A model generated the notes under the pieces. The model was not told the DNA's origin and ran no database searches. It was given only the letters and a program-made list of their open reading frames with translations. From Amphibalanus amphitrite (taxonomy: Eukaryota; Arthropoda; Thecostraca; Balanomorpha; Balanidae): DNA of 64,000 nucleotides. Shown piece by piece: positions 9,480 to 19,754 of the stretch. The stretch is taken from the NCBI RefSeq assembly GCF_019059575.1, contig NW_024881505.1, positions 1,879,501-1,943,500 on the forward strand, read 5' to 3'. The first letter of the stretch is position 1. The number at the start of each line of letters is the position of its first letter. Position numbers and translations under genes: made by a program.

Positions 9480-11755
9480 GAACGGCCGCTGACTTGTTGG
9501 ACAAGATCCCCAATCTTAATTTGCTAGATGGGAATAAAATACTCGGCATATGATACATATATACCCCTCGATTTGCCCTCGCGCAAAGTCAATTCTAATC
9601 ATCACTGTCGCTTTTTTTATCCGAGATGATGTCGCCACTAAACGGGTTGTTTTGTTTGCTTGCTTGCGTTGAATGGTCATTACGGATTATTAAAGGATTA
9701 TGATATAATAGGAATGGGGCAAGGGAGGATATGCACTGCAGTGCAGGTGTTTAATTTAGATCACAAAGGCATCGTTTCCGGCATCGTTTCCGGCATCGTG
9801 CAGAGTCACTATCTTCCCCTCCTCTGCACTGCGGCATCTCTGCGCCCCACACACGGCGTCCTCACTCCACGGCCGGCCGCCGCCAACCACGGTACATAGA
9901 ATACTAGGTAACACCGGTTTGTCCGCTCAACACAGGGCCAATGGTCACCACTTTCTTCAGCTGACGTCTGTGACCTTGAGCTGACCTAGGATGATAAACA
10001 GCTGACAATTTAGGCCATTTGGAGCTCACTTGACAGCTGAAGAGCGTGATTTAAAATATAAATATTTGTCAGGCACTTACAAAAGATATTATTCACCAGT
10101 CATTTTTTAAGCACATTCTGTCATAAATTAGCTGACTCCCTCTGGTCTTCCACACGGCAGAAAATGCAAGTGCAAATTCTGCCGTCTTGAAGTGAGCCAA
10201 ACGCTTATGATACACATGATCGTTTCTCTCAGAGCACAACGGAAACTGCGAGAAAACAAGAGAGAGTCGGACTCTACAAATGAATGAATTTGGAAGAAAA
10301 ATAGCTGTATTTTTTCCTATGGAAATGTTGACTTTGAAAACATTGGCCATCAACTTTAAAATTGCCCCCGAATATGAAAATGTGTGAATTGACAAAACAG
10401 GCAATCTTGCTGTTTTTGCCCAAGTTTGTTCATGATTGAGAGAGATTCGATGCGAAAATGCACTGATATATACTTTTGAAAGCGAGGTCTCGATCAGTGT
10501 GTTAATTTTGATTTTTAACTTAACGCTAGTCCCACTTTTCCCTCCAAGAAAATATATTTGTCAATTTTTCAATAATCATATTATGCGTCATTGCTTTAAA
10601 AATAAAGAGAGTCGGACCGTAATTCTTTCAAAATGACCGATAATGCTCAATATCTACCGGAATATATCAACAGATTGGCCAGACTCATTGGCTAAATATG
10701 TTTAAATTGCATTTTTCTTACTTTCTGCAGATTTTCCTGCAAAATTTTACTGTAGTTTAAGCTGCGTTTCCTGCAGATTGTGTTCACAGACCAATGGGAG
10801 ACAAGTATTTCTTCATCAACAGGTTTATTCGCCATCAATTGGTCTAGCGGGTGTTTTTCGCATGCGCAGCTTATGTCACAGCAGCGTAAGAACACGTTCG
10901 CTTTAAATCATTATGGATATTTCTTTTCGGAATATCAAAGGTCAATGTTGATGTGTTTCATAAGAATTGTGGTGGAGGGATTATCGTCATTAACTAATTA
11001 CTTGATATATTTTAATGGGGAGTGGTGTATATATAATACTGAACGAGGCCGGTGTAAATAAATTTTCAAGACCGAGGTCCTTACTGGATTTTTGAACGAG
11101 GCCGAAGGCCGAGTTCAAAAATCAGTAAGGACTGAGGTCTTGAAAATTTATCACCGGCCGAGTTTGGTATGTATTTTACTGTATGCCAACGATAAATTTA
11201 TTTTCTGGACCGAAGCTCTTAGCAGACTTAGGAACGAGACCATCCCAAAATGTTGGCTTAAGTGCATTCTGGTAATGCATTTTTGACCGTGGTCAATTTG
11301 CTTACACCAGTTATTACCACACCCCTCCGGCTAATGTATTTGAATAGGCCAGGCATACAGTAAAATGCCCGCACGACTGTTGACTTTCATTGTAATTGCT
11401 TGAGCTTGTTCCTGGGCTGCCTCAGATAGCAGGATGGTGTGTCAAGTACCTATCATGGCCTGACAGGAAGGTGGGTACCCAGACCCCTAGCTCAATATTA
11501 ATCTCAGATGAAGCCCGTATATATGTCTTAGAGATTGTTAAAGTTTTAACCTCACCTACATATAACCTAACATAACCTGAAATAACCAGACATGCTAGAA
11601 CCCTTATTTTGGTCAAATGCTGATGAGCAGAAAAATATTAACTTTTTGATGATTTGCCATGCCTACCTATTGCTACGTCTGGACGAGGGTTTCTCGGTTA
11701 CTGTGTAGATAAACTATGGTGAAGATAAAAAACATCATCTACCCCAGGGGGCGTC
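9480..11755. other. Intergenic, no gene recognised; imperfect hairpin inside
   Basis: AT-rich sequence with short unsupported ORFs only. A short duplication of GGCATCGTTTCC lies near 9769-9795. The one structured piece is the inverted repeat at 11041-11164, listed separately. Confidence 0.5.
11041..11164. repeat. Imperfect inverted repeat / hairpin
   Basis: Arms of about 60 bp (11041-11103 and 11107-11164) pair with few mismatches around a 3-base centre. Each arm contains GAGGCC/GGCC and AATTTTCAAGACC motifs. It could be a foldback element or the core of a larger decayed MITE. Confidence 0.65.
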
Positions 11756-11760
11756 GAAGT

Positions 11761-11962
11761 TGTTGAGAAGCTATGGCTTGACGATGCAGCTATATTTGGC
11801 CAGCACAGACACACGTGAGTACAGCTCGATCGCAACTGCCCCGCCGCGTCCGAGCGGCCCTGCGCCCGTCCGGGTAGACACCGCCCGAGGGCAGGCACGG
11901 TCAGATAGAGGTGCAGGTTTCACCCACAGACAGACACCAACACACAGACAGACACCAACACA
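11761..11962 (-). repeat. 3' LTR of the Mag-like element
   Basis: A 202-bp repeat identical by eye to 16790-16991. Read on the minus strand it starts TGTGTTGGTGTC and ends CTTCTCAACA. A tandem ACAGACAGACACCA motif lies at its outer edge. Confidence 0.95.
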
Positions 11963-11970
11963 CCTCCCCC
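11963..11970 (-). other. Polypurine tract (GGGGGAGG)
   Basis: On the minus strand GGGGGAGG abuts the 3' LTR, the expected place and composition for the plus-strand DNA primer. Confidence 0.8.
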
Positions 11971-12040
11971 ACGCGGTCCCCAACAAACAAGAACAGAAAT
12001 GTCATCACTGACGAAGGTGAACAAACACGTGCCATTTCTC

Positions 12041-15000
12041 CTACATTTCCTCAATAAGACGACGAACTGGTTTGCGGACACGCGTCGAACGGCGTAGGTT
12101 CGAAGGTTCATCAGGACACGCATCAGCCTTAGCCGGATCAGATCGAGGCACCTCTTTCCCGATGTCGACGGCAGCCGGGATTATACCGTAACGCCTCCGT
12201 AAATGGCACCGGTTGCGCTCCACCTCCCGACCGTCATCATACCTCACACGGTACCGTCGATAGGGACCGACGTGGATGATGACCCCGAACTTGTCCCATC
12301 GTCTTGTCCTAACGTCTTGGACCCGTACCCGCGTCCCCACAGCGAACTCTGGCAGATCTCGGGCATGCTGGTCGTAGCGGCGCTTGACGTCCCGGCGGCG
12401 TGCTTCTAATCGATGGTCCCTCGACGTTGCAGGTGTTGCTCCCCGGTGCGTGACGTCATCCAGCCGCTGCGTGTCCCGGGATTGAAGGGCCGAGCCGAAC
12501 TGCGTGGGGTGGATCGGTAGATCATCCCGCAGCGGCCTTCCGAAGACGATCTCGGCAGGCGAAGATCCACTGGTGCCGGGGGTGTTGCGCTGCTGCAACA
12601 TTCCCCTCGTCCAACTCTCCTCGTCGAGGCATCCTCTGTGAACATCCCAGCAGCGTCTTAGAAGCTTCTTAGCGGACTTCACTGCCGACTCGGCGAGCCC
12701 GTTGGATCGAGGGTAATGAGGGGACGACGTCCTATGCGCAATACCCCATTGCCTCAGGAACTGTTGAAACTGATACGATGTGAATGATGAGGCTCCATCG
12801 GTCCTGACCATCGTGGGGACCCCAAAATTCCGGAAGACCTTTAACAGGGCTTGCATGACACTTTTAGAATCAGCATGGGAGCCAGTACGTTCGATACACT
12901 TCCACCCAGAATACCCATCTACAATTACAAGATACTTGCCGCCAGCGTGATCGGCGAAGTCCATATCCAAGATCTGGAAGGGGCGGACGGCCGTCTCTCG
13001 GGGCAACATCGTCTCTCGTGGGTGTGACGGCAGCTCACTTTGGCATCGGCTGCAGCCTCTTGTCACTGCATCGATATCAGCGTCCAGTCCTGGCCAGTAA
13101 ACCACTTGGCGGGCACGCGTCTTCGTCTTCTCTTGACCGAGGTGGCCAGCATGAAGAGAAGCCAGCGTTGACCTCCGGAGAGAAGCGGGCACCACGATAC
13201 GCCGCCCGCACAGGACCAGCCCGCGATCCACCGTGAGTCGGTCGTGAACAGGCCAGTACTTCCGAACGGGTTCGGCAACATCAGCCCTCGACGGTGGGAA
13301 TCCGTCTACTATCACGCTGAGTAACATCTGCATCTCAGGATCAGTTGATGTCGCGCTCCTCACTTCTTCTAGTCGCAGGTCCGTGTCCGTGGCACAGAGC
13401 TCAGCGATTACGGTACTCTGCAGGTCCTGGGCCACAGGGTCTTCCCCACACTCATCATCGTATGTAGCGAGTGCTGTCGGGCTCCTGGACAGGGCGTCTG
13501 CCGCTGTGTGTTGTGATCCTGGAACCCAGGTCGCCACGAAGGACCCGACCTCGCCCATCTTCATTTTCAAACGCTGTAGCCGAGGGTTGTCAATTTCATC
13601 GAGCGTCTTGCCGTTTAGTATGGGAATGAGTGGCTTGTGGTCCGTAATCACTTGGAAAGTTGGCAGCCCAGATACAAAAAGACGACACTTCTTGATCGCC
13701 CAAGCCACTGCAGTAGCTTCCAGCTCTATCGTGGCGTAGCGGGACTCCGCCGGAGTGAGGAAGCGCGAGCCAGCTTGCACCACACGCCACGTGCCATCCT
13801 CCTGCTGCTGACGCAGGATAAATCCAATTCCCTTCAGTCGACTGGCATCAGTGGCGAGAGATGTCGCACGCTTCGGATCGAAGTAAGCCATCGTGGGAAC
13901 GGATGTCAGGGCAGCCTTCGCCACCGCAAACGCCCGCTCATGATGTCCTTCCCAGACGAACTCATTCTTGGAGCTGAGTAAAGGCCGGAGTGGGGTGAGG
14001 AGCTCCGAGACCTCTTCAACGAATGGCGCCACCTGGTTCACCATGCCAACGAAACTTCGAAGATCGGAGACCGTCTTCGGCGTTGGGAATGACGAGATGG
14101 CGGTTGTGAGCTGCGGATCCGGCCTATACCCATCGCGAGATATGACGAATCCGGCGAACTTGACTTCGGAGCGGGCGAGTTGCAGCTTCTTCAAATTCAG
14201 AGAGATCCCCCTCTCCTCGCACCGAGCCATAAACTTGCGCACATGGCTGGCATGCTCCTCCTTGGTGCGGCTGTAGATGACAACATCGTCAACGATTCTC
14301 TTGTAGCCGGCGAGGCCTTGGAAGGCCTCGTCCATCCTCCGGTTGTAGTGCTCAGATATCGAACTAACCCCATACGGAGCTCGGAGGAACGCAAATCGTC
14401 CAAACGGCGTTGTGAAGGTCGTTTTCAGGACACTATCTTCGTGCAGTGGGCATTGATGATACCCCTTAGCTGCATCGAAGACTGTGAACCATCTGGCGTC
14501 GGTACCGACGATGGAAGCGACTTCTTCCAGTGGTGTCGGAGACTGGTAGTGCTCTCTGCGGACAAACTTGTTGAGACGTGACAGATCAACGCACATTCGG
14601 ATGCCTCCTCCCTTCTTCGGTTCCACGACAATTGGAGCACACCATTCGGTGGGTTCCTTAACAGGAACGATTATCCCCTCTGACTCCAGTTTCTGCAGCT
14701 CTTCTTTGAGGGGCTCCCGAAGCGACAACGGCACTCTCCTTGGGCTGGTGACGCAAAATGGCACGGCGTCCTCCTTCAGATGTATCCTGAACCGCTCTCC
14801 GGGCATAGCGCGAATCCTTCCATCGAAGACTGAAGGAAACTCCGAGACTATGTCAGGGAATGGTGAAACGTCTCCCTCTGCTGTAGCACGATCGGTTGTC
14901 GCGTTCCTGATGATGCCGTTCGCTGATTCGCCACACTGCGTTTCCAGCCGGTTCATAGAGTACGCGGTGGGTGGTGCTGCTTGCGTGGGTTGCGCCACAG

Positions 15001-16708
15001 GCGCGGTAGGTGGCGCCACCGGTGCCAGAGGTGGCGCTGGTTGCGTGAGTGGCACCACCAGCGCCGGTGTAGACGGCCCTGAGTCTGCATTAGCGCCACC
15101 TGTCGACTGGATCGCCGGCTGGATCCCGGGTGGTGCCACTGGTGCCCCTCCTGGTGACGCCTGTCGACCAGTCGACGTCCTGTTGGCTTTCTGGTCCTCT
15201 TCAGTACTGAGTTCGGCAACTCCCAGCGACGCCGACGACTTCATCTCGCTGATTTGCCTAGGGTAGTCCTTTGGGATGATCCTGAGCCGTCTGGTGGTCT
15301 TCCAGGATAGAAGCAGCCCGCATACCCCTTCCAATATGTGGATGTTGTCGGTCGTCGTTACCTCTCCGAACGTGAGGCTCACTGGCAGGACTCCGATAGA
15401 ACGGATGATCCTCCCGTTAGCTGCCCGTGGGTGCTGCTCCGGAGGCATCAGGTTCTCCGGGTACTCTCCGAGTGTCTCCAGGAAGTCCATCCCTCCGACG
15501 CAGATATCTGCACCGGTATCGGGCAGCGCCATGACGGATGCGGTGTTCTGCGCCGTGACCTCTAGACGGATCCGTGGAGCACTGTCTGATGACGTGGCTG
15601 CTATGATGGCAGAAGCTCTCGGACGGCCGGGGTTGACACCGCTGGTGTCATTGCCACTGTCCTCAGATGACCGGAATCTGACACGCTGGTCCCGATGACG
15701 GCCGGCCGGCGGCGGCGTGTATCCGGGTGACGGGGATCGATCACGTCCTCGAGACGGATGGCTCCCCTGGGGGAGGCGCTGGTGATCGTCTGTCCGGTAG
15801 GTCTGCAGCGGCGGCGGACTGGAACTCCCTCCACGGGCAGACTCCCTGACACGACGCGGAGACCCCGGCCGGAGTCTGGACCGGTCCGCCTGCCACGGCA
15901 CCTCCGTCGGCCGCCCCGTGACAGGGCGAGGGCACATCACGGCGAAGTGGTGCAACTGCTGGCAGTTCCGACAGCGCTGTCCACGAGCAGGACAGGCCTG
16001 GTCCGCTGCGTGGTAGCGCCGGCCGCATGCGGTGCACCTGCCGTCGCCCCGGCCGCGCTCGCGGCCGCGCACCTGGTACGTGATGGCCGGCCGCGGCTCG
16101 TCCGGACGCAGCTCAGCCACGCCTCTCGTAGCCGCCTCGTCTGCCCTGCAAACAGTAATGGTATGCGCCAGAGACAGATTCGGCACGGCGCAGAGACGTT
16201 TTACCGTCTCTGCTGATCTCAGTCCCAACACGATACGATCCCTTATCAGTGAATCACGACACCCGTCACAAAAGTTACAGCCACGGGACAATTCACGAAG
16301 GGAGGTTAGGAAATCATCAAAGAGCTCGCCCTCTACCTGAACTTTCTCATTAAATCTTTTGCGTTCGAGAACTTCGTTGACTTGTCCCACTGCAAATTGC
16401 TCAATTGCAGACAGAATAGCGTCTGGGTCGGCTCTCTGTGCGTCAGTCAACTCTAGATTTCTCAAAACCCGCCGGCTGTCCGGCGTCATGCCGTTCTTGA
16501 GCGCGGCCAGTCGAATATTTGGCGGTGCTTCCCTGAGCCCGGTCAGGAGCACGTAGTCCTCCCAACTCTCTCTCCAGACATGAAACAACTCACCCCGGTC
16601 TGTTGTTAGGTCCAGACAGTCGGGTGCTCTCACTCGGCCTGCCCATGGTACCTGAGCACTTCGAGGCACGACAGCCGACGCACTATCTCTTTCTTGGTCC
16701 ATCGGCAT
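12041..16708 (-). CDS. Gag-Pol polyprotein, Ty3/Gypsy (Mag-like)
   Basis: A 1555-residue single frame starting at an ATG at 16708. Domains by residue: gag capsid-like region 30-170; two zinc knuckles, C225-C239 (CX2CX4HX5C) and C246-C259 (CX2CX4HX4C); a retropepsin DTGA at 397-400; reverse transcriptase about 640-860 with IVDDVV at 805-810; RNase H about 945-1075 (ATDAS, ITDHK, AADAL); integrase HHCC zinc finger 1186-1222; DDE core about 1245-1345 with D1304 and E1340; and a GPYRRYRV (GPY/F-type) C-terminus. All expected catalytic residues are visible and no frame break is needed, so gag and pol are presumably separated by proteolysis. The element is probably competent. Confidence 0.95.
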   Translation of the reverse strand: MPMDQERDSASAVVPRSAQVPWAGRVRAPDCLDLTTDRGELFHVWRESWEDYVLLTGLREAPPNIRLAALKNGMTPDSRRVLRNLELTDAQRADPDAILSAIEQFAVGQVNEVLERKRFNEKVQVEGELFDDFLTSLRELSRGCNFCDGCRDSLIRDRIVLGLRSAETVKRLCAVPNLSLAHTITVCRADEAATRGVAELRPDEPRPAITYQVRGRERGRGDGRCTACGRRYHAADQACPARGQRCRNCQQLHHFAVMCPRPVTGRPTEVPWQADRSRLRPGSPRRVRESARGGSSSPPPLQTYRTDDHQRLPQGSHPSRGRDRSPSPGYTPPPAGRHRDQRVRFRSSEDSGNDTSGVNPGRPRASAIIAATSSDSAPRIRLEVTAQNTASVMALPDTGADICVGGMDFLETLGEYPENLMPPEQHPRAANGRIIRSIGVLPVSLTFGEVTTTDNIHILEGVCGLLLSWKTTRRLRIIPKDYPRQISEMKSSASLGVAELSTEEDQKANRTSTGRQASPGGAPVAPPGIQPAIQSTGGANADSGPSTPALVVPLTQPAPPLAPVAPPTAPVAQPTQAAPPTAYSMNRLETQCGESANGIIRNATTDRATAEGDVSPFPDIVSEFPSVFDGRIRAMPGERFRIHLKEDAVPFCVTSPRRVPLSLREPLKEELQKLESEGIIVPVKEPTEWCAPIVVEPKKGGGIRMCVDLSRLNKFVRREHYQSPTPLEEVASIVGTDARWFTVFDAAKGYHQCPLHEDSVLKTTFTTPFGRFAFLRAPYGVSSISEHYNRRMDEAFQGLAGYKRIVDDVVIYSRTKEEHASHVRKFMARCEERGISLNLKKLQLARSEVKFAGFVISRDGYRPDPQLTTAISSFPTPKTVSDLRSFVGMVNQVAPFVEEVSELLTPLRPLLSSKNEFVWEGHHERAFAVAKAALTSVPTMAYFDPKRATSLATDASRLKGIGFILRQQQEDGTWRVVQAGSRFLTPAESRYATIELEATAVAWAIKKCRLFVSGLPTFQVITDHKPLIPILNGKTLDEIDNPRLQRLKMKMGEVGSFVATWVPGSQHTAADALSRSPTALATYDDECGEDPVAQDLQSTVIAELCATDTDLRLEEVRSATSTDPEMQMLLSVIVDGFPPSRADVAEPVRKYWPVHDRLTVDRGLVLCGRRIVVPASLRRSTLASLHAGHLGQEKTKTRARQVVYWPGLDADIDAVTRGCSRCQSELPSHPRETMLPRETAVRPFQILDMDFADHAGGKYLVIVDGYSGWKCIERTGSHADSKSVMQALLKVFRNFGVPTMVRTDGASSFTSYQFQQFLRQWGIAHRTSSPHYPRSNGLAESAVKSAKKLLRRCWDVHRGCLDEESWTRGMLQQRNTPGTSGSSPAEIVFGRPLRDDLPIHPTQFGSALQSRDTQRLDDVTHRGATPATSRDHRLEARRRDVKRRYDQHARDLPEFAVGTRVRVQDVRTRRWDKFGVIIHVGPYRRYRVRYDDGREVERNRCHLRRRYGIIPAAVDIGKEVPRSDPAKADACPDEPSNLRRSTRVRKPVRRLIEEM

Positions 16709-16777
16709 CGTTGCAATTACAAATCACACCGACACGTGCGTGCACTGCACATTAATGATCTCTACGCGGTTCTTAGG

Positions 16778-16789
16778 CCGGCTGCGCCA
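16778..16789 (-). other. Primer-binding site, serine-tRNA-like
   Basis: Directly inside the 5' LTR the minus strand reads TGGCGCAGCCGG. This is complementary to the CCA end and acceptor stem of arthropod tRNA-Ser as I remember it. A serine tRNA primer is known for Mag-type elements. The tRNA match is from memory. Confidence 0.7.
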
Positions 16790-16991
16790 TGTTGAGAAGC
16801 TATGGCTTGACGATGCAGCTATATTTGGCCAGCACAGACACACGTGAGTACAGCTCGATCGCAACTGCCCCGCCGCGTCCGAGCGGCCCTGCGCCCGTCC
16901 GGGTAGACACCGCCCGAGGGCAGGCACGGTCAGATAGAGGTGCAGGTTTCACCCACAGACAGACACCAACACACAGACAGACACCAACACA
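16790..16991 (-). repeat. 5' LTR of the Mag-like element
   Basis: A 202-bp direct repeat of 11761-11962 with no difference seen by eye. It should contain the promoter for the minus-strand transcript. Confidence 0.95.
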
Positions 16992-16996
16992 GAAGT

Positions 16997-17811
16997 CTAG
17001 TAGGAAAATCTGGAAATCCCCGGCGTGACGTCACGTCGGGGATGACCGACGGCACCTTGCACTGAAAGATACGGCAGAACGGCTATTTTTGAAAAATGAT
17101 TAAAAATACTTTTGTGCTGTTGTGACACATAAAACGCTTATCAGCATGTTCCTCATCATGTGATAAAGGCATATCCGTGGTCGAAAATAGCCGAGACCCT
17201 CCCAATTTCCAACCATCGACCTGATAAGCAAAGGATGTAAGCGTAATCCTTAAGAGCGACTTTCCGTTACATATCTGTACATATGCAGCCTTATGGAAAT
17301 CGGTAGTTTGGCGATTGGCGACGCGCGCGACATCTGTGCTGCGACTGTAGCGACACCTGGTGGCTGCTTTTCTGCTGTATGTAGGTATTGGGGTTTTGCC
17401 AGATGTGGTTCCTACTGCTACACCACTATGTTGACCCAATACTAGAAAAGTTATTTTGCTAGTAAAAGGCAAGCAAATTGAAAGAAGATTTATAAAATTG
17501 CTTATAAATGATTACGAGATAATAATAAAGAAATTTTGATTGAATAATTATTTAAATAATCAACCGTGAAACTATATTCTGGTAGGTTTAGTAGAAATAA
17601 GTCCGTGCAACCTTGTATTTAGGGCCTTGATCTACCCTAGCCTAACCTTTGCGTACTAAACTACCACTTTTGGTAAATGTTCAGAAAGAGTGATTCACTT
17701 TTCAGGCATACATTTTGTACATTCTTGCACTATTTGACATCCTGAATCCAGATATGATATTTACATGTGATACAAATACAAAACAAAAATCAGACCTTAC
17801 CTAACCCCATG
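16997..17811. other. Intergenic; 26-bp palindrome with a TGACGTCA core
   Basis: Right after the Mag-like insertion, 17017-17042 is a 26-bp palindrome with one mismatched pair, centred on TGACGTCA (17026-17033), a CRE-type site. The remaining 770 bases are AT-rich with no gene I can support. Confidence 0.5.
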
Positions 17812-18054
17812 CCAGACTGGAAAACATCCATACACTACGCCGGATGCCAGTGAGACGAAATTCGGCGCAAGCGATTTTGCGCCGAAATTTCTGAGTGATT
17901 TGCGCCAAAAATTAGGTGCCTATTTGTGCGAAAATTAAGCCCTTTTCATATAAAGCACATGTGCACATATACTGATCAAGGCTATATCAACCAGGCAGAG
18001 TGTTTCGGGGCTTTGTACGCTATCCCATGTTTGAGCGTCCGAATTAGTTTTTAT

Positions 18055-18710
18055 TTCCACGTAAACCCAATACCTCGGTGGGAGCCAGCGAGGGCCCGGC
18101 AGCGGAGCAGCACGTGCTCCGGCACATCAGCCTCTTCTCGGCTCACGGTGCAGAGCGCCGCTGGGCACCGCTTGTCTGGGCACTGCTGACACGCGGCGGA
18201 GTGGAGACAGCCGATTCGGTGCCGTATTGGAGCGAGCTGCCCCGGTGGCCGGCCCTCATCTGGTGCACCGAAATGGCATCCTCTCGGTCCTCTCCGGGGA
18301 GAGGGAGCGGCGGCGTGCTCCCGAGGAGTGGCTTGAATAGTGATTCTGAGCAGTTGTCGCGCCACTGATGCGAGGCCGCACAATGAACCGCCCTGGTCAG
18401 CGATCGGGCGTTTGAGGGCAGGGCGGCCGCCAGTTTTGCCAGATCGTCCACGCTCTCATTCCCCTCGATACTGCAGTGGGCAGGAACCCACTGCTATTGC
18501 TTAACGACGCTTGGCGACGTTCAACAACGTTTTCCATGCCTATCTCTACGCCGAAGGTTGAGGCCTCACCTGGGCGGCCGTTCCTCCGCTGAGTAGACTC
18601 AGGGCGGCTCGCCAGTTCGAGCACGCGACGACCGGGGCGGGGGACGTCTCGTCCCGCAACCTCTCCAGAGCTGCCCACGGGGCGAATCTGCTGCTAGATT
18701 GACCAGCGTA
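18055..18710 (-). pseudogene. RNase H / zinc-knuckle fragment of a non-LTR retrotransposon
   Basis: Read on the minus strand and across frameshifts, this holds a degenerate RNase H middle (a SNWRAALSLLSGGTAAQ stretch resembling the usual TDSRAAL motif), then a segment ending ESVDDLAKLAAAL, typical of the RNase H C-terminus in Jockey/R1-type elements. A CPDKRCPAAL...PEHVLLRC segment resembles the C-terminal zinc-knuckle region. Several frame changes show it is dead. It lies inside the hAT-like element and was probably captured or inserted there. The N-terminal half of a similar RNase H is at 20.4-20.65 kb on the opposite strand. Confidence 0.6.
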
Positions 18711-18910
18711 CCGCATAAATTCGGTGACTGTCTTTCGCCAAAAAAATATGCGACCGCCCTGCACCGAAAAATTCGTCCGCCGCCATGCGCTGAATTCGGC
18801 GCATGCGAAGTTACGCCGGACGTGCGCTTAAATTTTCGGCGCAATCCCGCCACTTCGCCGGACGATTATTCGGACGATTAAATCCCCAAAAGTTACGCCG
18901 GACGATTAAA

Positions 18911-18948
18911 AATACACGTTAAGCCGATTATTCGGCTTAACGTGTATT
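18911..18948. repeat. Subterminal perfect hairpin of the hAT-like element
   Basis: A 17-bp perfect stem (18911-18927 with 18932-18948) and a 4-base loop lie a few bases from the right TIR. Confidence 0.85.
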
Positions 18949-18969
18949 TTTTCCAGTCTGGACCCCATG

Positions 18970-19750
18970 TTCCATATTCATATGAACTGTAGATCAGATA
19001 TTTTTTGAACAAATACCCATCTTTCATCCTTTCAGCATGCCTACAACCTACTAAACAGCCTTGGTATCAACCTACCATTCATACTTTATCTACACAGTAC
19101 ACATACATATTGATATATGGGGTATGTGGTTCAGTAGGTTATAGTAGGTCAGGTGCCTACATGCTATCATTTGTCATGCTTTGATTTCAGGTGGTGTCTT
19201 GTGGGCTTTATAGTGGGCTTTGTGGCCCTCTCTAAGTGCAAGGGTTAAGTGTTGATGCACATAATGCAATGTGTTTTTTTTCCATGGGCGCAGGAACCTC
19301 ACTTAAAGTGTGGGGGGAGGGGGTAGAGAACTTCAATGTCACTTTGTGGGAACCCCAATACCCCTATAAACAAATTCTTTGCAGTTTCGTGCTTATCTCA
19401 CCTTGCCGAACAATTTCTTGCTCTTAGTTTTGAATTTAAATGAAAAATAAATATTTTACTTTAAAAATTAGCATAGCTGAAAAGTGGGGGACATCCCCCC
19501 CCCGATCCTAGACCTTTTTTTTCTTAATGGTACAAATCATCCAGATTCATATGAGAAGGGTAGGTAGCTACCTACAAAATCAAATCAATGCCTCAATTGT
19601 TCATTGTTTTATTACAATAAGTCCCTCCTCTGCCAATCACACTAAACTATCTACTGTCACAATGCAGTGTGCGTCATGATTTCTCAACTCTATGCATACA
19701 ATATATTTCCATTTGTCAATCACATATTGTTTTTTTTTTACAGGCTTTCC
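18970..19750. other. No recognised feature
   Basis: AT-rich sequence with only short unsupported ORFs. A G-run/C-run stretch at about 19485-19503 (GTGGGGGACATCCCCCCCCC) can form a small hairpin. Confidence 0.45.
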
Positions 19751-19754
19751 GGTT

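Larger units (their letters stand above)
11761..16991 (-). mobile_element. Complete Mag-like Ty3/Gypsy LTR retrotransposon
   Basis: A 5231-bp element with 202-bp LTRs that look identical, TG...CA ends, and a 5-bp target duplication GAAGT (11756-11760 and 16992-16996). One uninterrupted gag-pol frame fills the inside on the minus strand. Identical LTRs and an intact ORF imply a very recent insertion. Mag-lineage membership is suggested by the single fused gag-pol frame, the twin zinc knuckles and a serine-tRNA-like primer site. Confidence 0.95.
17812..18961. mobile_element. hAT-like element with 8-bp target duplication and captured retroelement piece
   Basis: Inverted ends CCAGACTGGAAAA / TTTTTTCCAGTCTGG are flanked by ACCCCATG at 17804-17811 and 18962-18969. 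An 8-bp duplication is the hAT signature. The subterminal sequence has repeated CGCCGGA and TTCGGCGCA-type motifs, and a 17-bp-stem hairpin lies by the right end. No transposase is present, so it is non-autonomous. Its middle holds a degenerate retroelement RNase H segment on the minus strand. Confidence 0.85.

Noticed and set aside
14568..15266. 232-codon plus-strand ORF opposite the Mag-like polyprotein
   Set aside because: Antisense shadow across the Pro/Ala-rich linker; composition follows from the sense codons.
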